A DNA stretch of 64,000 nucleotides from Nannochloris sp. 'desiccata'. Lineage: Eukaryota; Chlorophyta; Trebouxiophyceae; Chlorellales; Chlorellaceae. Below are positions 34,201-45,881 of the stretch, piece by piece. The translations under genes were made by a program, and so were the position numbers. Within the stretch, counting starts at the first letter, position 1. Each line of letters starts with the position of its first letter. The stretch covers positions 434,001 through 498,000 of the forward strand of contig JAGTXX020000005.1 of NCBI GenBank assembly GCA_019044685.2, read 5' to 3'. The notes under the pieces are model-generated. The model was given only the letters and a program-made list of their open reading frames with translations. It made no database searches and was not told where the DNA came from.

Positions 34201-36076
34201 AAGCAATCCTTTAAGCAGTTTTAAAGGATCTACACCAGTCTTGCCTCAAGTTTTAGCCTTTGAATACGACGTTGTTATAACAACCTTTAATAAAATGTCA
34301 TCTGACTGGAAACCTGAGAACCCTCTTCTCTGTTCCCCATTAACTCAAGTCCACTGGTTACGTATTGTCTTAGACGAAGGGCATACCATTGGTGCTAATT
34401 TGGGAAATGTAACGAGTAAGTTGCAAATGGCTGCCAGCTTGAGAGCGGAGAGGCGGTGGGTTATGACAGGGACACCGGCTCCAAGTACACCCACTGCTGG
34501 TACCATTACATTGAAATACATGCAACCGCTGTTGAGTTTCTTACATGATGAGGCTATGGGTGGGTCTACTGCTTTTAATGAAGCTATTGATAAGCAATTG
34601 AAGGACTGTCCTGCAGCGTCTCGATGGAGATTGCAGTCGGCATTGAAAAGATGTTTAATTCGTGCTTCTAAAAAGGAGATATTGGGTGAATGCAAAATAA
34701 CTCCTGTATTATTGGATTTTACACCTTCCCACGCGCAGAGTTATAATTTTTTGGTGGATATTATAAAAGCAAACATGCTTTTATGTGATTTCAATGACCC
34801 TGACCACACTCAAAGCTTGCTAAGTGGCTCCACGGAGAAACGAGCAAATCAAGCTCTTATAAATACTGCGCAATCATGCAATGTAGCCGGTAATATCCTC
34901 TTGCAAGTCCAATCGAAGGATTTGCATTCCACTTTGGAGTCTGTCGCTGCAAAAAATGCCTACCCGCCACCAGCACCTATAGATTTCGGAGAGCCATTTT
35001 GCGGGGGTGATCATCCTTTAAGGACTCAAGAAGAAGGTTTAATGCATGGTGGAGTGTGCAAAAGTTGTGAAAATTATGTTCGTGCCCCTATACTCACCCC
35101 CTGTGCTTGTCTCTTATGCGTTCACTGTGCTGAAAAACAAAGGACCCAGTGCCCACATTGCAGTACCCCTTACCTAATGCAAAGCGTCCACGACCCTGCT
35201 CGTAAGAGAGATGCGAAAGGAGAGCTGAATCCCAACCCTAAATGGGATGTGCCGTTTGAACTAATTGAGTGGCAGCCTGCATTTGCCCAGCTCGGTGCGA
35301 TTGGCGAAGGGGAAGGTAACTGGCAGGAAGATTGGAAGCACACAGATTCTAGTAAAATTACATATTTATTAGGTAGATTGCGTGCACTTGAAGCTTTACC
35401 ACCTTCAAATTGGGATCCTAATGACTGGGGGAATAACAAGAATGCCTCCACCTGGCCGCCTCCCGTCCCTGATGGCTGCGGCCCCCCTAAAGCTATTGTC
35501 TTCACCCAGCACGCCATCCACGCCCGTCTTTTGATCAACAGAATCAAAGAACCTTACCCTGAAGGGTGTGTGAAGACCTTCCATAAGAATATGGGCATCC
35601 AAGAAAAGACCGACGCTTTAAAGAAATTTGAAAATGATCCTCTGTGTCGCGTCTTGATCATGGATCAGAGTGGTTCACATGGACTGGACCTTTCTTTTGT
35701 TCAGCATGTATTTTTGATGGAGCCTATTATAAACAAGTCTTTAGAAGAGCAGGTTGTCTCTAGAGCCTGGCGACTGGGGCTCAAAGAGCAAGTCCATGCA
35801 GAGGTGTTGGCTATGAGAGGCACCTACGAGGAAGATATTTTGTGGAGAACTGGACATTTACGGATAAAAGAGCGTGGCATAGAAGAAGATGGTGGGGAAG
35901 AAGGAGAGTTGGTAGTAGAGGATAATGATGACGGCGCCAGTGGGAGCGGAAGCGGAGACGGTACGAACGGTAGTGATAGTGCTGCGTATGTTAATGAATC
36001 AAAGAGGCAGTTTGCAGCAAGAAGAATGGATAGAAATGCGTACTTGAGAGGATTGAAACCCGTGCGTGTTGGGTAA
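31244..36076 (+). CDS. F-box / SNF2 ATPase / CW zinc finger / RING protein (At3g54460-like)
   Basis: Four exons (31244-31371, 31462-31546, 31659-31750, 31873-36076) join in phase to give 1,502 residues. The domain order matches the plant-specific family typified by Arabidopsis At3g54460. The F-box-like region is KALVKTLKMCDSDSLQAVAC. SNF2 begins LFEHQRAALRWMLQRE, with Walker A CDEPGLGKTITILSLIL. A long acidic Lys/Glu insert follows, then a CW zinc finger (GCDLCSKWRRLP, with later Cys residues). Next are the second SNF2 half (LDEGHTIG, WVMTGTPAP), a RING-type cluster (CKSCENYV, CACLLCVHCAEKQRTQCPHC) and helicase C (AIVFTQH, LDLSFVQHVFLMEP, SRAWRLGLKEQV). It combines chromatin remodelling, histone-tail reading (CW binds methylated H3K4 in known cases) and ubiquitin-ligase-type modules. 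The true start lies in exon 1, well upstream of the ATG at 31934. Confidence 0.88.
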
Positions 36077-36655
36077 TTATTATAATCAGTTAAGCAAGCT
36101 TTTTAGATTTTGTGGTTTTACGTGGTTAAAATTCTTGGCTTCATCGTTCTCTGAAGGTATCCCAAATATTTAGTGTGATAACATATGCAGTTGATTCAAT
36201 AAATTGATGTTTTACATCTTGCAGATACATTGAGTACCCAAGTCGATAAATTGAGTACCCAACTGGATGACTTGGGTAGGAGTGATTTTTCAGGGGCAGC
36301 AGCGGCGGCAAATATTCCAACCCCGCTCCGTTTCTTTCTTTTGCTTTTCTTTCAAGCTGTTTACAAATGCTGCCATGGATACTGCGCACTATTTTCATAT
36401 TGTTTGTGCAATATATGCATTGTAAAGAAAAGTCTTTGAAAAAATAAGGAAGAAAGTTTGCGGGTTCAGCTACTTCCAGCAACTGTGATCCTCCTCCCCT
36501 TGTCGTCATAATTTTCAATTTTATTTCACTTTGGTGGCGTAAACTCTTCACATTCTTCAACTAATTAGTTACAAAATCATTGAAGTGCAAATTATATCTT
36601 CTCTGGGGTTAAAAATTAATTATTTTGAAATTCTCTCAATCTCTAAGAAACATTC
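36077..36655. other. Convergent intergenic region with a 21-bp tandem duplication
   Basis: Holds the 3' flanks of the SNF2 gene and psaN. A 21-bp unit starting ATTGAGTACCCAA is repeated at 36229 and 36250 right after an acceptor-like CTTGCAG (36219-36224). A terminal exon from a GTAATT donor at the end of the SNF2 ORF would add only a few codons. Confidence 0.4.
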
Positions 36656-37424
36656 TTAGTTGCCACGGGGGATGGAGACCTTAGAGGCGCACTTACCGGC
36701 CTCTTTACCCTCGCACTGAAGCTTGATGTCATCGGCAATGTACTTGACATCACCGGCATATCTACCGACATCGCATCCCAAGACATTCTGCAACAAAAAA
36801 ATAAAATAAAAATGAATATTTTGCTTTCAATGGCAAGACAATGGGACAGATGTCTTCTTAAAAATCAATTTTGACTGGATAAAAGTGTACTTACGCCAGG
36901 GAATTTGCAGGTGCCGTCAGCGACGGTACGAGAGCGGGCAAAGTTTGAGTAGCTGGCAGCTAAACGCTGCTTGTTGTGGAGCTCAGCGTTGGCGGAAGAC
37001 TTGGCTAAGAGATCTGCAGTCAAATCAGCATGGGCAGTGGGAGCAACAGCAAGGAGCACGGCAGCAGCAGCAGCACCGAAAGCCTGGCGGCGGACAGACT
37101 CCTGCATCTGAGCAGCGACAACGACGCGGGTAGCGCGGGTCTTGGTCTGGGCGCGGGACTGGACCTTGACACTGCAGGAAGAGAGAATAGCAACCAACAA
37201 ACGGGGAGAGGAGAGAATTGAAAATGAGAGATCAAGAGCAATAAAAATAAGTAGGTCTAAAGGCTTAAAATCGGCTCTGCATAGGCCGATCTAGTTTCAT
37301 CAGACCAAAATATGGCGCAATCTGCTTTAGAAACCTCGCATCTCAGGTAATTAAGATAAATTCCCAGCAAGATAATTTGCATCAGAACTTACCCAGTAAA
37401 GGCAGTTGCAGTAAGGCTAGCCAT
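36656..37424 (-). CDS. PSAN: Photosystem I subunit N (lumenal)
   Basis: Three exons (37424-37393, 37171-36895, 36787-36656) join in phase to give 146 residues. PsaN sits on the lumenal face of photosystem I near the plastocyanin docking site. The chloroplast transit part (MASLTATAFTG, then VQSRAQTKTRATRVVV) is followed by a lumen signal with a twin-Arg (SVRRQAFG), an Ala-rich core and an AHA-D cleavage site. The mature protein matches PsaN: LTADLLAKSSANAELHNKQR, SNFARSRTVADGTCKFPG, and in exon 3 NVLGCDVG, DDIKLQCEGKEAGKCASKV. The four conserved Cys are present. The C-terminus ends SIPRGN rather than the aromatic tail of land-plant PsaN. Confidence 0.92.
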
Positions 37425-37822
37425 CTTGGATTAAAGATTTTGTGACACGGAAGGAAATAAGATAATAAATTTGCCTTTCGATATCACTAGGCCAGCCTTT
37501 AAACCGTGATTTTATCTTGATCAATCGATAAAATCTTCGCTGGCAAAAAAGTTTAAGAAGAAAAGGGGCCTGTGCCTATCCTTCCGAAGAAGTTCTATTC
37601 AATTGCCCTTCTAGCACCCAAGAGCACTACGTATAACACAATTACAGGACTCAGTAGTGAGCAAAAAATCAAAGAAATAAGAAAATACTTCAGAAATAAA
37701 TAAAAACAAATACAATTCCTTCCAACGTCGGCAAATCTGCAGCAGAATATATTCACATATTCAGGCTGTTGAGAGACAGAGAGAGAGAGACGTCGGCGAG
37801 AGATAACCCTAAGATTCCCGTA
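37425..37822. other. Intergenic region upstream of psaN
   Basis: About 400 bp, psaN promoter side and 3' flank of the MDP1 gene. A GAGAGAGAGA run lies near 37778. No gene seen. Confidence 0.35.
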
Positions 37823-38644
37823 TTACCAATCAAAACCTCCTTTTTTAGAACTTCTAATCGCTAGTTTAGGCATCTCTCCCCGTTCTCTCGCCTCCACTGC
37901 AGCTCCAAATGCTTCCAACCCTTGTTTCCACACTTCCCCCGTCATCCCTCGCGGTGTATGCACGGACACCACACCCATAGGCGCCACATCCGTTATATTC
38001 CAGGATTCATTATCAAAAAATAACATTTCTGAATACTCAATGCCAGTTCGCTCTTGTACCCTTCTAAAATGACGAGTTTTAGAGCCTGGATAAATTTCTT
38101 TTTCTAGCCCAATATCATTCATTGAAATTCCTTCAGTGATACTGAATAAATTAAGGCATGATGCAGCCCATTTAGGGTGTTCAGTCCTGCTAACGTAAGC
38201 TACAGTCGTTTCTCTCCATTTTTCATCCGTGGCGAGTTCTTTGAGGATCTGGCGGGAGGCGCCCATGAGAGAAATCCGCTCGCCGCTGCCATCAACTAGG
38301 TAGTTTGGGTCTTTTTTATCAAGTTTGAAGGGAGGACCATACAATTCATACATTTCTGGGATCCATAGTGTCGCATCCTGGAGATAATAGTTGAAGATAC
38401 AGGTGTACTGTCAAGATATAAAAAATGGCGAGCCTTTGCAAATAATTAATCTGAAGATTGAGTGAGACATTGAACATCTTCTTACCAGATCAAAGGCGAT
38501 CAGCTTTGGCAAGGTAGTAGGAAGTGTCATGATGGGCATAGAAGGGCTTCTGGATATCTGAGCGTCGCGTTGTTTAAAAGAACAAATTCGACTTGTTGAA
38601 GATGATTTCAGCTTTGCACTTCCCTGGCGCACGCCCCTACGCAT
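37823..38644 (-). CDS. MDP1: Magnesium-dependent phosphatase 1 (HAD superfamily)
   Basis: Two exons (38644-38486, 38377-37823), phase 0, give 237 residues. The intron falls inside the HAD nucleophile motif: exon 1 ends IAFDL and exon 2 starts DATLW, together forming FDLDATLW with the Asp nucleophile and general acid. Further family marks are the motif II region VAYVSRTEHPKWAASCLNLF, EIYPGSKTRHF (motif III Lys) and LFFDNESWNI (motif IV). MDP-1 dephosphorylates protein tyrosines and, in mammals, sugar-amine adducts (fructosamine-6-phosphates), acting as a repair enzyme. The long ORF 5' part gives a basic Ser-rich leader of about 40 residues; translation from the internal MTLPTTLPK would give a normal cytosolic MDP1. 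Confidence 0.88.
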
Positions 38645-38910
38645 CTATTATTGAATTATAGAATTTATCCTTATCAAAACTGAAATTTAAAGGCTTATTA
38701 AACTAATATTTTGAAGTAGACAAGCCAAAAGTTCGCTTTTTGCCCGCCGCCACAATTTCGATTTTTGCTAGCGCCCATTTGGAGCCTCATGCCGCCTCTC
38801 TTATCTTCGCCGCCTGCAGCCATTTCAGCTAAATTGTAACTAAATACTGTCGTGTTTATCTTCACCTACTTTTCAGGAGGAGAGCACTGGCGGGTAAACG
38901 TTTAATTAGT

Positions 38911-41487
38911 ATGGCTTTAAGAGCTGCCCACATGGGCAAGCCCGGCCTCGGAAAGTCCGCTATTACAGCGCTGGCTTCTAACACATTGCGTTCATGCATG
39001 CCTATTAGGTATGCTGCTTGCGCTCCCACTGCTTCCTTGAGGCACATCGGTCTCGGCAGCAATGGTAATAAATTTGTAGCTGGCATCTACACTTCTAGCG
39101 GCCTTGACAACAGATTTGCAGCGGTAAGTTGCTAATTGATTTAATTTACATATAGTCCATTGCGCCAATTCCGCTTAAATGGCCAATTAGTAGACCTTGA
39201 ATCTCATTTCTCAATTCCAGTTTGCTCATCTCTATTTTACTCGTTTGCGCAGGCTTCCACCGAGGCTTTCATCGATCCTGAAGTAACTCCTGAGTCTATC
39301 GCTGAACTGGAGCGCCTCGCTTCTCAAGAGAGCGATGCCGCCCATGCAGCCATGCAAGCGGCCGCGGCCGCAGAAGCAGCAGAGGCTGAGTCCGACGACG
39401 AGCCTTTCAGCTTTGCTAGTCTTTTCACCGACGCGAGCGATAGTGAAGAAGAAGCAGAGGTTGACGAGTCCCTTCTCCTCGCCAACTGCGGTCTCTCTGA
39501 AATGACCGTCAATGCCTTGGCTGAAAAAGGAATTAAAGCCATGTTCCCTATTCAGAAAATGGTTTTCGAGCCTGCCTTTGCCGGCAAAGATCTTATTGCC
39601 CGCGCAAAAACTGGTTCCGGTAAAACTCTCGCTTTTGCTCTTCCCGTTGTTGAGAAAATCATGGCGCAGCGTGGTGATGCCCGTGGCGGTCGTGGCCGCG
39701 CCCCTCTGTGCATCGTCCTTACCCCTACCCGTGAGCTTGCCAAGCAAGTTGAGCGTGAATTCACTTCCGTCTCTCCCTCCCTCTTCGTCGGTTGCTACTA
39801 CGGAGGCACCCCTATTAACGCTCAGCTCCGTGAGCTCCAGAGAGGTGTCGATGTCATTGTCGGCACTCCTGGCCGTGTGATTGATTTAATCGATCAAAAC
39901 GCACTGGATCTTTCCGAAATTCAGTATGTCGTCCTTGATGAAGCTGATCAAATGCTCAACGTCGGTTTCGAACAAGACGTCGAAACTATTTTAAATAATG
40001 TCCCTGAACAGCGCCAAACAATGATGTTTTCAGCTACCGTACCCAAATGGGTGCGGAAGCTGGTCAAACAGTACATGGACGATCCTGTGACTATTGATTT
40101 AGTAGGCGAAGGTCAAACTGGTAAAATGGCAGACTCTATCACTGCTTTGGGTTGCCAAGTGACAGATGCTGCACGCCGCTCCGTCCTCGTTGATTTACTT
40201 ACAGTGTACGGTGATGGTGGTAAAGCTATTGTATTCACACAAACTAAACGCGATTGTGATGAAGTTGCTGCTGCTTGTGCGTTGCACCTCCCCTGTGAGC
40301 CTCTTCACGGTGACATGGCTCAAGCTGAGCGTGAGCGTGTGATGGCATCTTTCCGTGCCGGTAGAACGTTGGTTCTTGTAGCTACTGACGTCGCTGCCCG
40401 TGGTCTTGATATCCCTGCAGTTGATCTTGTCGTCCACTATGAACTCCCCCGCGATCCTGAGGCCTTCTTACATCGTTCTGGACGTACTGGCCGTGCTGGC
40501 CGTAATGGTACCGCCATTGCTATGTACACAGGTCGTGAGATTGGTTACTTTAAGCGTATCCTCAGAGAGACTGAAACGGCCAACGTTGAAGTGATTACCC
40601 CTCCTAACCCCAGTCAAGTTGTGGAAGCTGCTGCTAAGCAGGTTATGTACCGTTTAGATGGCGTCGATGACGAGGTTAGAGCCTATTTCGCTCCTGTTGC
40701 CCGCACCGTGTTGTCCTCCAAAGACCCTCAAGAAGCCCTTGAAGCTGCTCTTGCTGCTCTCTCTGGTATTAAAACCATCCCTGAACCTCGCTCGTTACTT
40801 ACCATGCAAGAAGGGTATGTTACTTTACAAATGATGTCTGCTCCAGGTAGAATTGTCAAGCCAGGAAGTGTCTCAGCCATCATTGCTCGCTTGACCGGGG
40901 ACAACGATGCTGTTTCTCAAGTGGGTAAAATCAGAATGATCGATAATAACGACGCTGCTGGTGCTGCGTTTGATGTGCCCAAAGCTTTAGCTAAAGAACT
41001 CATGTCCAAGGCTGAAGAATTACAGTCCAGAGGTGTGGAATTAACGACACCTGCTACGTTGCCTGCTGAGGAAGGGTTGTACGACAATCGCCGGGGAGGT
41101 GGTCGCTATGGAGATGATGACTTCTTTGAGCGTAGAAGGAGCGGAGGTGGTCGTGGCCGTGGTGGAGGCCGTGGTTACGGAGGTGGTGGTGGCCGTGGAG
41201 GTGGCGGCTATCGTGATAGAAAATTCAATGACCGCGGAGATAGAAAGCCTTGGGAAGACCGTGGTGGTGGTGGTGGGTACCGTGGCCGTGGCGGCGGTGG
41301 TGGCGGTGGCTACGGAGGTGATAGGAAGTTCTCTGATCGTGGTGAGAGAAAATGGGAAGACCGTGGTGACCGTGGTGACCGAGGTGGCTTCAATAAAGGC
41401 TGGGACTTCAATGGAGAACGCAGAGGCGGTGGTGCCGGCGGCGGTGGTGGGGATGGTGGCAAGACCTTCAGCCGTGATAGCTGGTAA
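38911..41487 (+). CDS. RH3: Chloroplast DEAD-box RNA helicase, RH3-like
   Basis: Two exons (38911-39123, 39253-41487), phase 0, give 815 residues. Exon 1 encodes a transit-type leader rich in Ala/Ser/Arg. After an acidic stretch come the Q-motif region (AEKGIKAMFPIQ), motif I (RAKTGSGKT), Ia (PTRELAKQ), GG, TPGRV, II (VLDEADQM), III (SAT), IV (IVFTQTK), V (ATDVAARGLDIP) and VI (HRSGRTGRAG). A GUCT-type domain follows (TLQMMSAPGRIVKPGSVSAI), then a C-terminal tail of about 140 residues with GGGRGRGG repeats and DRK/WEDRG units that should bind RNA. In plants RH3 acts in chloroplast group II intron splicing and 50S ribosome assembly. Confidence 0.92.
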
Positions 41488-42465
41488 AATTAAAAGAAGA
41501 TCTATATTCTGCTTTTAATTTTATAAAAGCTAGTTCCACTGCTACTACATGTACTACTAATTCTAGTATACCTACTGCATAGTTGAAAATAATAAACAAA
41601 CGCCTGCTCTGCCCTGATTAGAAAAGAATAGAAAGACCTGAAATAAATAAATTTCAAAGAAGTCTCTAAAAACTTTTTTTTGGTTCTTCTCCATTGTTTT
41701 CAACGACCCCAATGATCCCTCTCTTCTTTTCTGGTCTCTCCTTAGATCTTTCCATGTATAGAATAATAAATATAAATATCTAGATAGTAAGTAGTAGCAT
41801 TCCTCTATTCTAATATCTTCTTTCGGTCAGTCTGCCTCTTGGCGTTTTTTTTTTTGTTTTTTTTCCGTTTGATCTCCCTTCCCCTATTCTATCTTCTTAT
41901 AGTATCTATCTACACTGCTTAGCATATCACCATCCTTTGCTGTCAACTCTTCGTAGTGGCAGCAGCATTCTTTGTGGTCTCTTTCTATTTTCATTAATTT
42001 TCTCGGCGACGCTGCCTTGCCGTTTATTTTTTTAATTTTCGAAAAGTTCAACCCTATTGAAAACTTATCAAGGAGCTTTGTACCGATGATTCTTCTCCCA
42101 CTCAAGCGCATTTGATTCAATTTTGTTTAGCAAAAATCCGCACACGAGAATCTGTCTGTAAAAGCAATGATAACAACTCAGAGTAGAGGTCTGGAAGCTT
42201 ATCAGCAGCCGCCTTGCTAGACGAATGCAAATTTCGCTCACAAGAGGGGAGGGGGGTTGCCGTGATCCTACAAGTCATCCTGATTCCATGAAACTTCCAT
42301 CGTTTCTCTTTTATGCCAATAAATATATATCAAGAGCATCTCCGAAAGGATAAATAACCCATTCAAGCGTGTTTGATTAAACAATTTGCACGCATTGGCA
42401 CATGCGTATGCACACTATCGACTAGTTTTCGAGACTCTTTCCACTATCCTATAATACATATCTAG
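41488..42465. other. Intergenic region, no gene seen
   Basis: 3' flank of RH3 and 5' flank of GSH1, about 980 bp. T-rich runs lie around 41845-41865. The 78-codon minus frame at 41884-42120 has no support. Confidence 0.4.
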
Positions 42466-43938
42466 ATGAATACAACTACTTGCCATACGACGTTCCTGCG
42501 ATCAGGCGTGGTTGCTTCTCACTACACTAAAAAAGCAGCAGCAGGCAGCCGTCCTCGTCTCCTTCACCGAGAGAGAAGCCTCTCTCTCCAACTTTGTGCT
42601 GCTGCAGCGTCCCCTGCCACCACCACCCCATTAACTCGTGATGATTTAGTTAATTATTTAGCTAGTGGATGCAAACCAAAGGATAAATGGAGGATTGGCA
42701 CTGAACATGAAAAGCTTGGCTATAATCTTGCAGACAATCGCCGCCCGACTGCCGACCAAATTAAAGCTCTACTCACTGGAATCGGTGAAAGATTCGGTTG
42801 GGAGCCTATTATGGAAGGCACCAACATCATTGGTCTTAAATTCGACGGTCAAAGCGTGACTTTAGAGCCTGGCGGTCAATTTGAACTGAGCGGAGCTACA
42901 TTAGAGACCCTCCATCAAACGTGTGCTGAGGTCAATCAACATTTGTACCAAGTGCGATCTGTCTCTGAAGAGCTTGGTGTAGGGTTCCTTGGCGCTGGAT
43001 TTGACCCTAAATGGAAGTATGAAGACGTTCCAGTTATGCCCAAGGAGAGATATACTATTATGCGCAACTACATGCCTACTCGAGGCACTTTGGGTAGAGA
43101 CATGATGTTTCGCTCATGCACCATTCAAGTTAATTTGGATTTTGAGAGCGAGAAAGATATGGTGGAGAAATTCCGTATTGGCATTGGATTACAACCTGTA
43201 GCGACTGCTTTATTCGCAAACTCTCCTTTTAAGGAAGGAAAACCTACTGGTTATTTATCATGGAGATCCCACGTGTGGACAGATACCGATCCAGATCGAT
43301 GTGGCACGTTGCCCTTTGTATTTGAACCGGATTTTGGATTTGCACGCTATGTGGATTACGTGTTAGACGTTCCCATGTACTTTGTTTACAGAAACGGTAT
43401 CTATCATAACGTTGCTGGGCAATCCTTTAGAGATTTCTTAAAAGGTGAGCTGCCCGGTCTGCCAGGCGAGCTTCCAACGATTGATGATTGGGAGAGCCAT
43501 TTGACCACGGTATTCCCTGAGGTCAGGTTGAAACGTTTCTTAGAAATGAGAGGTGCAGATGGAGGTCCTTGGAGATTAATTTGTGCTTTGCCTGCTTTGT
43601 GGGTGGGCCTCTTGTACGATGAGCAAGCTCAAGCTGATGCACTCAAACTGGTAGAAAGCATGAGCGCAGAAGAAAGAGAGTTTTTGCGTGATGAAGTACC
43701 TCGATTAGGTTTAAAAACACCATATAGAGATGGCACTTTGCAAGATTTGGCTAAAGATGTGTTGAAAATTTCTAGGGAAGGTTTAGAGCGGCGACGACGG
43801 GAAGAAGGAAAATATTTAAATGAGCTTGATGTGATTGCTGAAAGTGGAGAGACACAGGCCGAGAAGTTGTTGGAATTGTATGAAGGGGAATGGGGTAAAT
43901 CTGTAGATCCATATTATTCTCCTGACTTTTCTTATTGA
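42466..43938 (+). CDS. GSH1: Glutamate-cysteine ligase, plant type, chloroplast
   Basis: A single exon of 490 residues. The enzyme makes gamma-glutamylcysteine from glutamate, cysteine and ATP, the first and rate-limiting step of glutathione synthesis. The transit peptide spans about residues 1-45 (basic, Ser/Arg-rich, ending QLCAAAAS). The mature protein matches plant [54 protein letters not shown] (active-site region), [52 protein letters not shown], and the end YYSPDFSY. The conserved ends show it is full length. In plants the enzyme is redox-controlled through disulfides, but I did not verify each Cys. GSH1 usually has many introns in land plants, so the single exon is notable. Confidence 0.95.
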   Translation: MNTTTCHTTFLRSGVVASHYTKKAAAGSRPRLLHRERSLSLQLCAAAASPATTTPLTRDDLVNYLASGCKPKDKWRIGTEHEKLGYNLADNRRPTADQIKALLTGIGERFGWEPIMEGTNIIGLKFDGQSVTLEPGGQFELSGATLETLHQTCAEVNQHLYQVRSVSEELGVGFLGAGFDPKWKYEDVPVMPKERYTIMRNYMPTRGTLGRDMMFRSCTIQVNLDFESEKDMVEKFRIGIGLQPVATALFANSPFKEGKPTGYLSWRSHVWTDTDPDRCGTLPFVFEPDFGFARYVDYVLDVPMYFVYRNGIYHNVAGQSFRDFLKGELPGLPGELPTIDDWESHLTTVFPEVRLKRFLEMRGADGGPWRLICALPALWVGLLYDEQAQADALKLVESMSAEEREFLRDEVPRLGLKTPYRDGTLQDLAKDVLKISREGLERRRREEGKYLNELDVIAESGETQAEKLLELYEGEWGKSVDPYYSPDFSY

Positions 43939-44399
43939 ACGCAAACACACACACACACAAAAAAGAGGCGGTGTCATTTTCACACAACTCAACTTAAACA
44001 ATTAATTAAGATTCAATCCAATACGAATAATAACTTTCATTTTTTCTAGAAACAAAACTTACCAAGCTAAAATGCAGTACGTTAACGGTGTAATACATCC
44101 TGAAAACTGTTCGTCCAGTAGCAAATATCAAAATTTTATTTTTCATTTCACTCTGGTGCCGGTAGCGGTGGCTGTGCTGGGAATGCTCCTGCGGGGCTAG
44201 TGACGCAAGCATCATGATTAGCTTAAGAGGAAGTTAATCGGCAAGAGTGATTCTGATGGGTAAATGCAGCTGCATAGAAGCATGTATGGCAATAGAAACA
44301 CCGCAAAAGGATCAACCTAGGGAAATATCCCTCTTAGTATATTATTTATCAAAGATAAATCAAAATATCAATCTACTCTTTCCTTTCCATTATTTTAAT
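43939..44399. other. Convergent 3' intergenic region
   Basis: 3' flanks of GSH1 and the trypsin-like gene. A CA-dinucleotide run lies just after the GSH1 stop (43943-43958). Nothing else recognised. Confidence 0.35.
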
Positions 44400-45881
44400 T
44401 CACCCGTCAAATTTCTTCAGCGTTTCTTCAATAAAATCTTTTACTTTTGAAATATCTGTATAAACACCGGGAACCCCAGGCTTAGCACACCCTACTCCAA
44501 AGGAAATAATCCCGTACTGCACATCTCCGCTACTATCAGCACCATCAGGAGGAGAAGAAGAGACGCTGAGTAAGGGCCCGCCAGAATCTCCTTGACAAGC
44601 ATCTACAGGTGGTAAATGAGGCCATATTTGTCCTATTCTCTTAGGAACCTGCCCTGCACATAGCATAGTCGACGTTATAGGTGCTCCAGCGCGAGAAAAC
44701 GCCTCAACTTGAGCGCATTCTTCTCGGGACACCAACGGAATGGTACCTTGTCTCAAAGCTTGAGCAAGCCCTTGTTCTGTGATACCCCAGCCCAGAATAG
44801 TAGCATTTTTACCATTGGATGTGGTATCTCTATTATTTTCTTGATTTGAAAGGTTGAGAAAATCTGCATTTGGGTCATAATTAAGTGACACAGTGGGGAA
44901 GCCGACTGGAGCCGAAAGTTTCAGAAGAGCAACATCATGTGTGAAATTGCGCCCAAATTTGAACTCTGGGTGAAGTACAGTTTCAATGACTTGCAACACA
45001 GTAGACCCCTTGGTATCAGCATTGCGAAGGAATCTTCCCACCGCTGCAGTTGGGTTTACTGCCCTTGAGGAGGCAGATGAAGAGGATGAAGAATCGCCTC
45101 TGTCTCCTCCACCGCCTCGAAAAAAGCAGTGTGCAGCAGTGAGAATGACATCTGGTCTAATGAGGGTACCGCCGCAAAAATGATCACCATTTTTGTTGTC
45201 TCGGAGAGATACTACGTACGGAAATCTGCCCTGTACAAAAGAAAAATGTGCTTGGCCAGTAAACTACAAAATTAAAAAAAAAAAAAAAACGCTCTTCTTA
45301 GTATTATTTTATTATTTCTTACCTCCGGCGCTTGCTGTCCTCCAATAATTCCATATGAAACTTCAGTTACAGGCTGCAGATACTCTTCCCACCCTTCTGG
45401 CAAACTTAAACTGTCTCCAGGACAGGTTGGTGAGACTTTTACTATTTTTAATTTCTTCAACAATTCAACTACCTGCGTCCTGTGAACAGCAATTCCAAAT
45501 AATGCAGACAAGAAGTTCAGAGCAATATTTGAAAAGTCCGTCGCATATCTACTATGTGTATTTCTCTTATTTCTAACTTGTTAAACGCGTTAAATACGTA
45601 GTTTTAACAGGGATCTAAACTTGCCTATTATCTTTATTCACCTGGACTTGAGGGTTTTCCTCGAGGTAAGAATCAAGGAGTTGATAGAATTGAGCCTCGT
45701 TTTCTTTGAATAAGAAATCATAGTAGCCTGGAGGGTAATTTGATGGATCTAGAACGCTCTGCTGGTCTGCATTGATCGGGGAAGTGGTGCAGTCAAGTTG
45801 TTGTTCTCCTTGCTGAGCCTGGGCAAAGCTGGCCAGCCAGAATGTGTTTAAGAGTAGCAGGGCTTGGAATGCTTTGCTCAT
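44400..45881 (-). CDS. Secreted trypsin-like serine protease (S1 family)
   Basis: Three exons: 45881-45625, 45479-45323 and 45230-44400, giving 414 residues if the first intron is GC-AG (GCAAGT donor). An alternative GT donor (exon end 45642) with acceptor at 45473 is also in frame and removes eight residues. The protein has a signal peptide (MSKAFQALLLLNTFWLASFAQA), a pro-region of about 115 residues, and an activation site YGIIGGQQAPE. The catalytic triad is LTAAHCF (His), FTHDVALLKL (Asp) and ACQGDSGGPLL (Ser). The Asp six residues before the catalytic Ser indicates trypsin-like Lys/Arg specificity. An Asp/Ser-rich insertion follows the His motif. An extracellular or vacuolar role is inferred. 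Confidence 0.85.
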
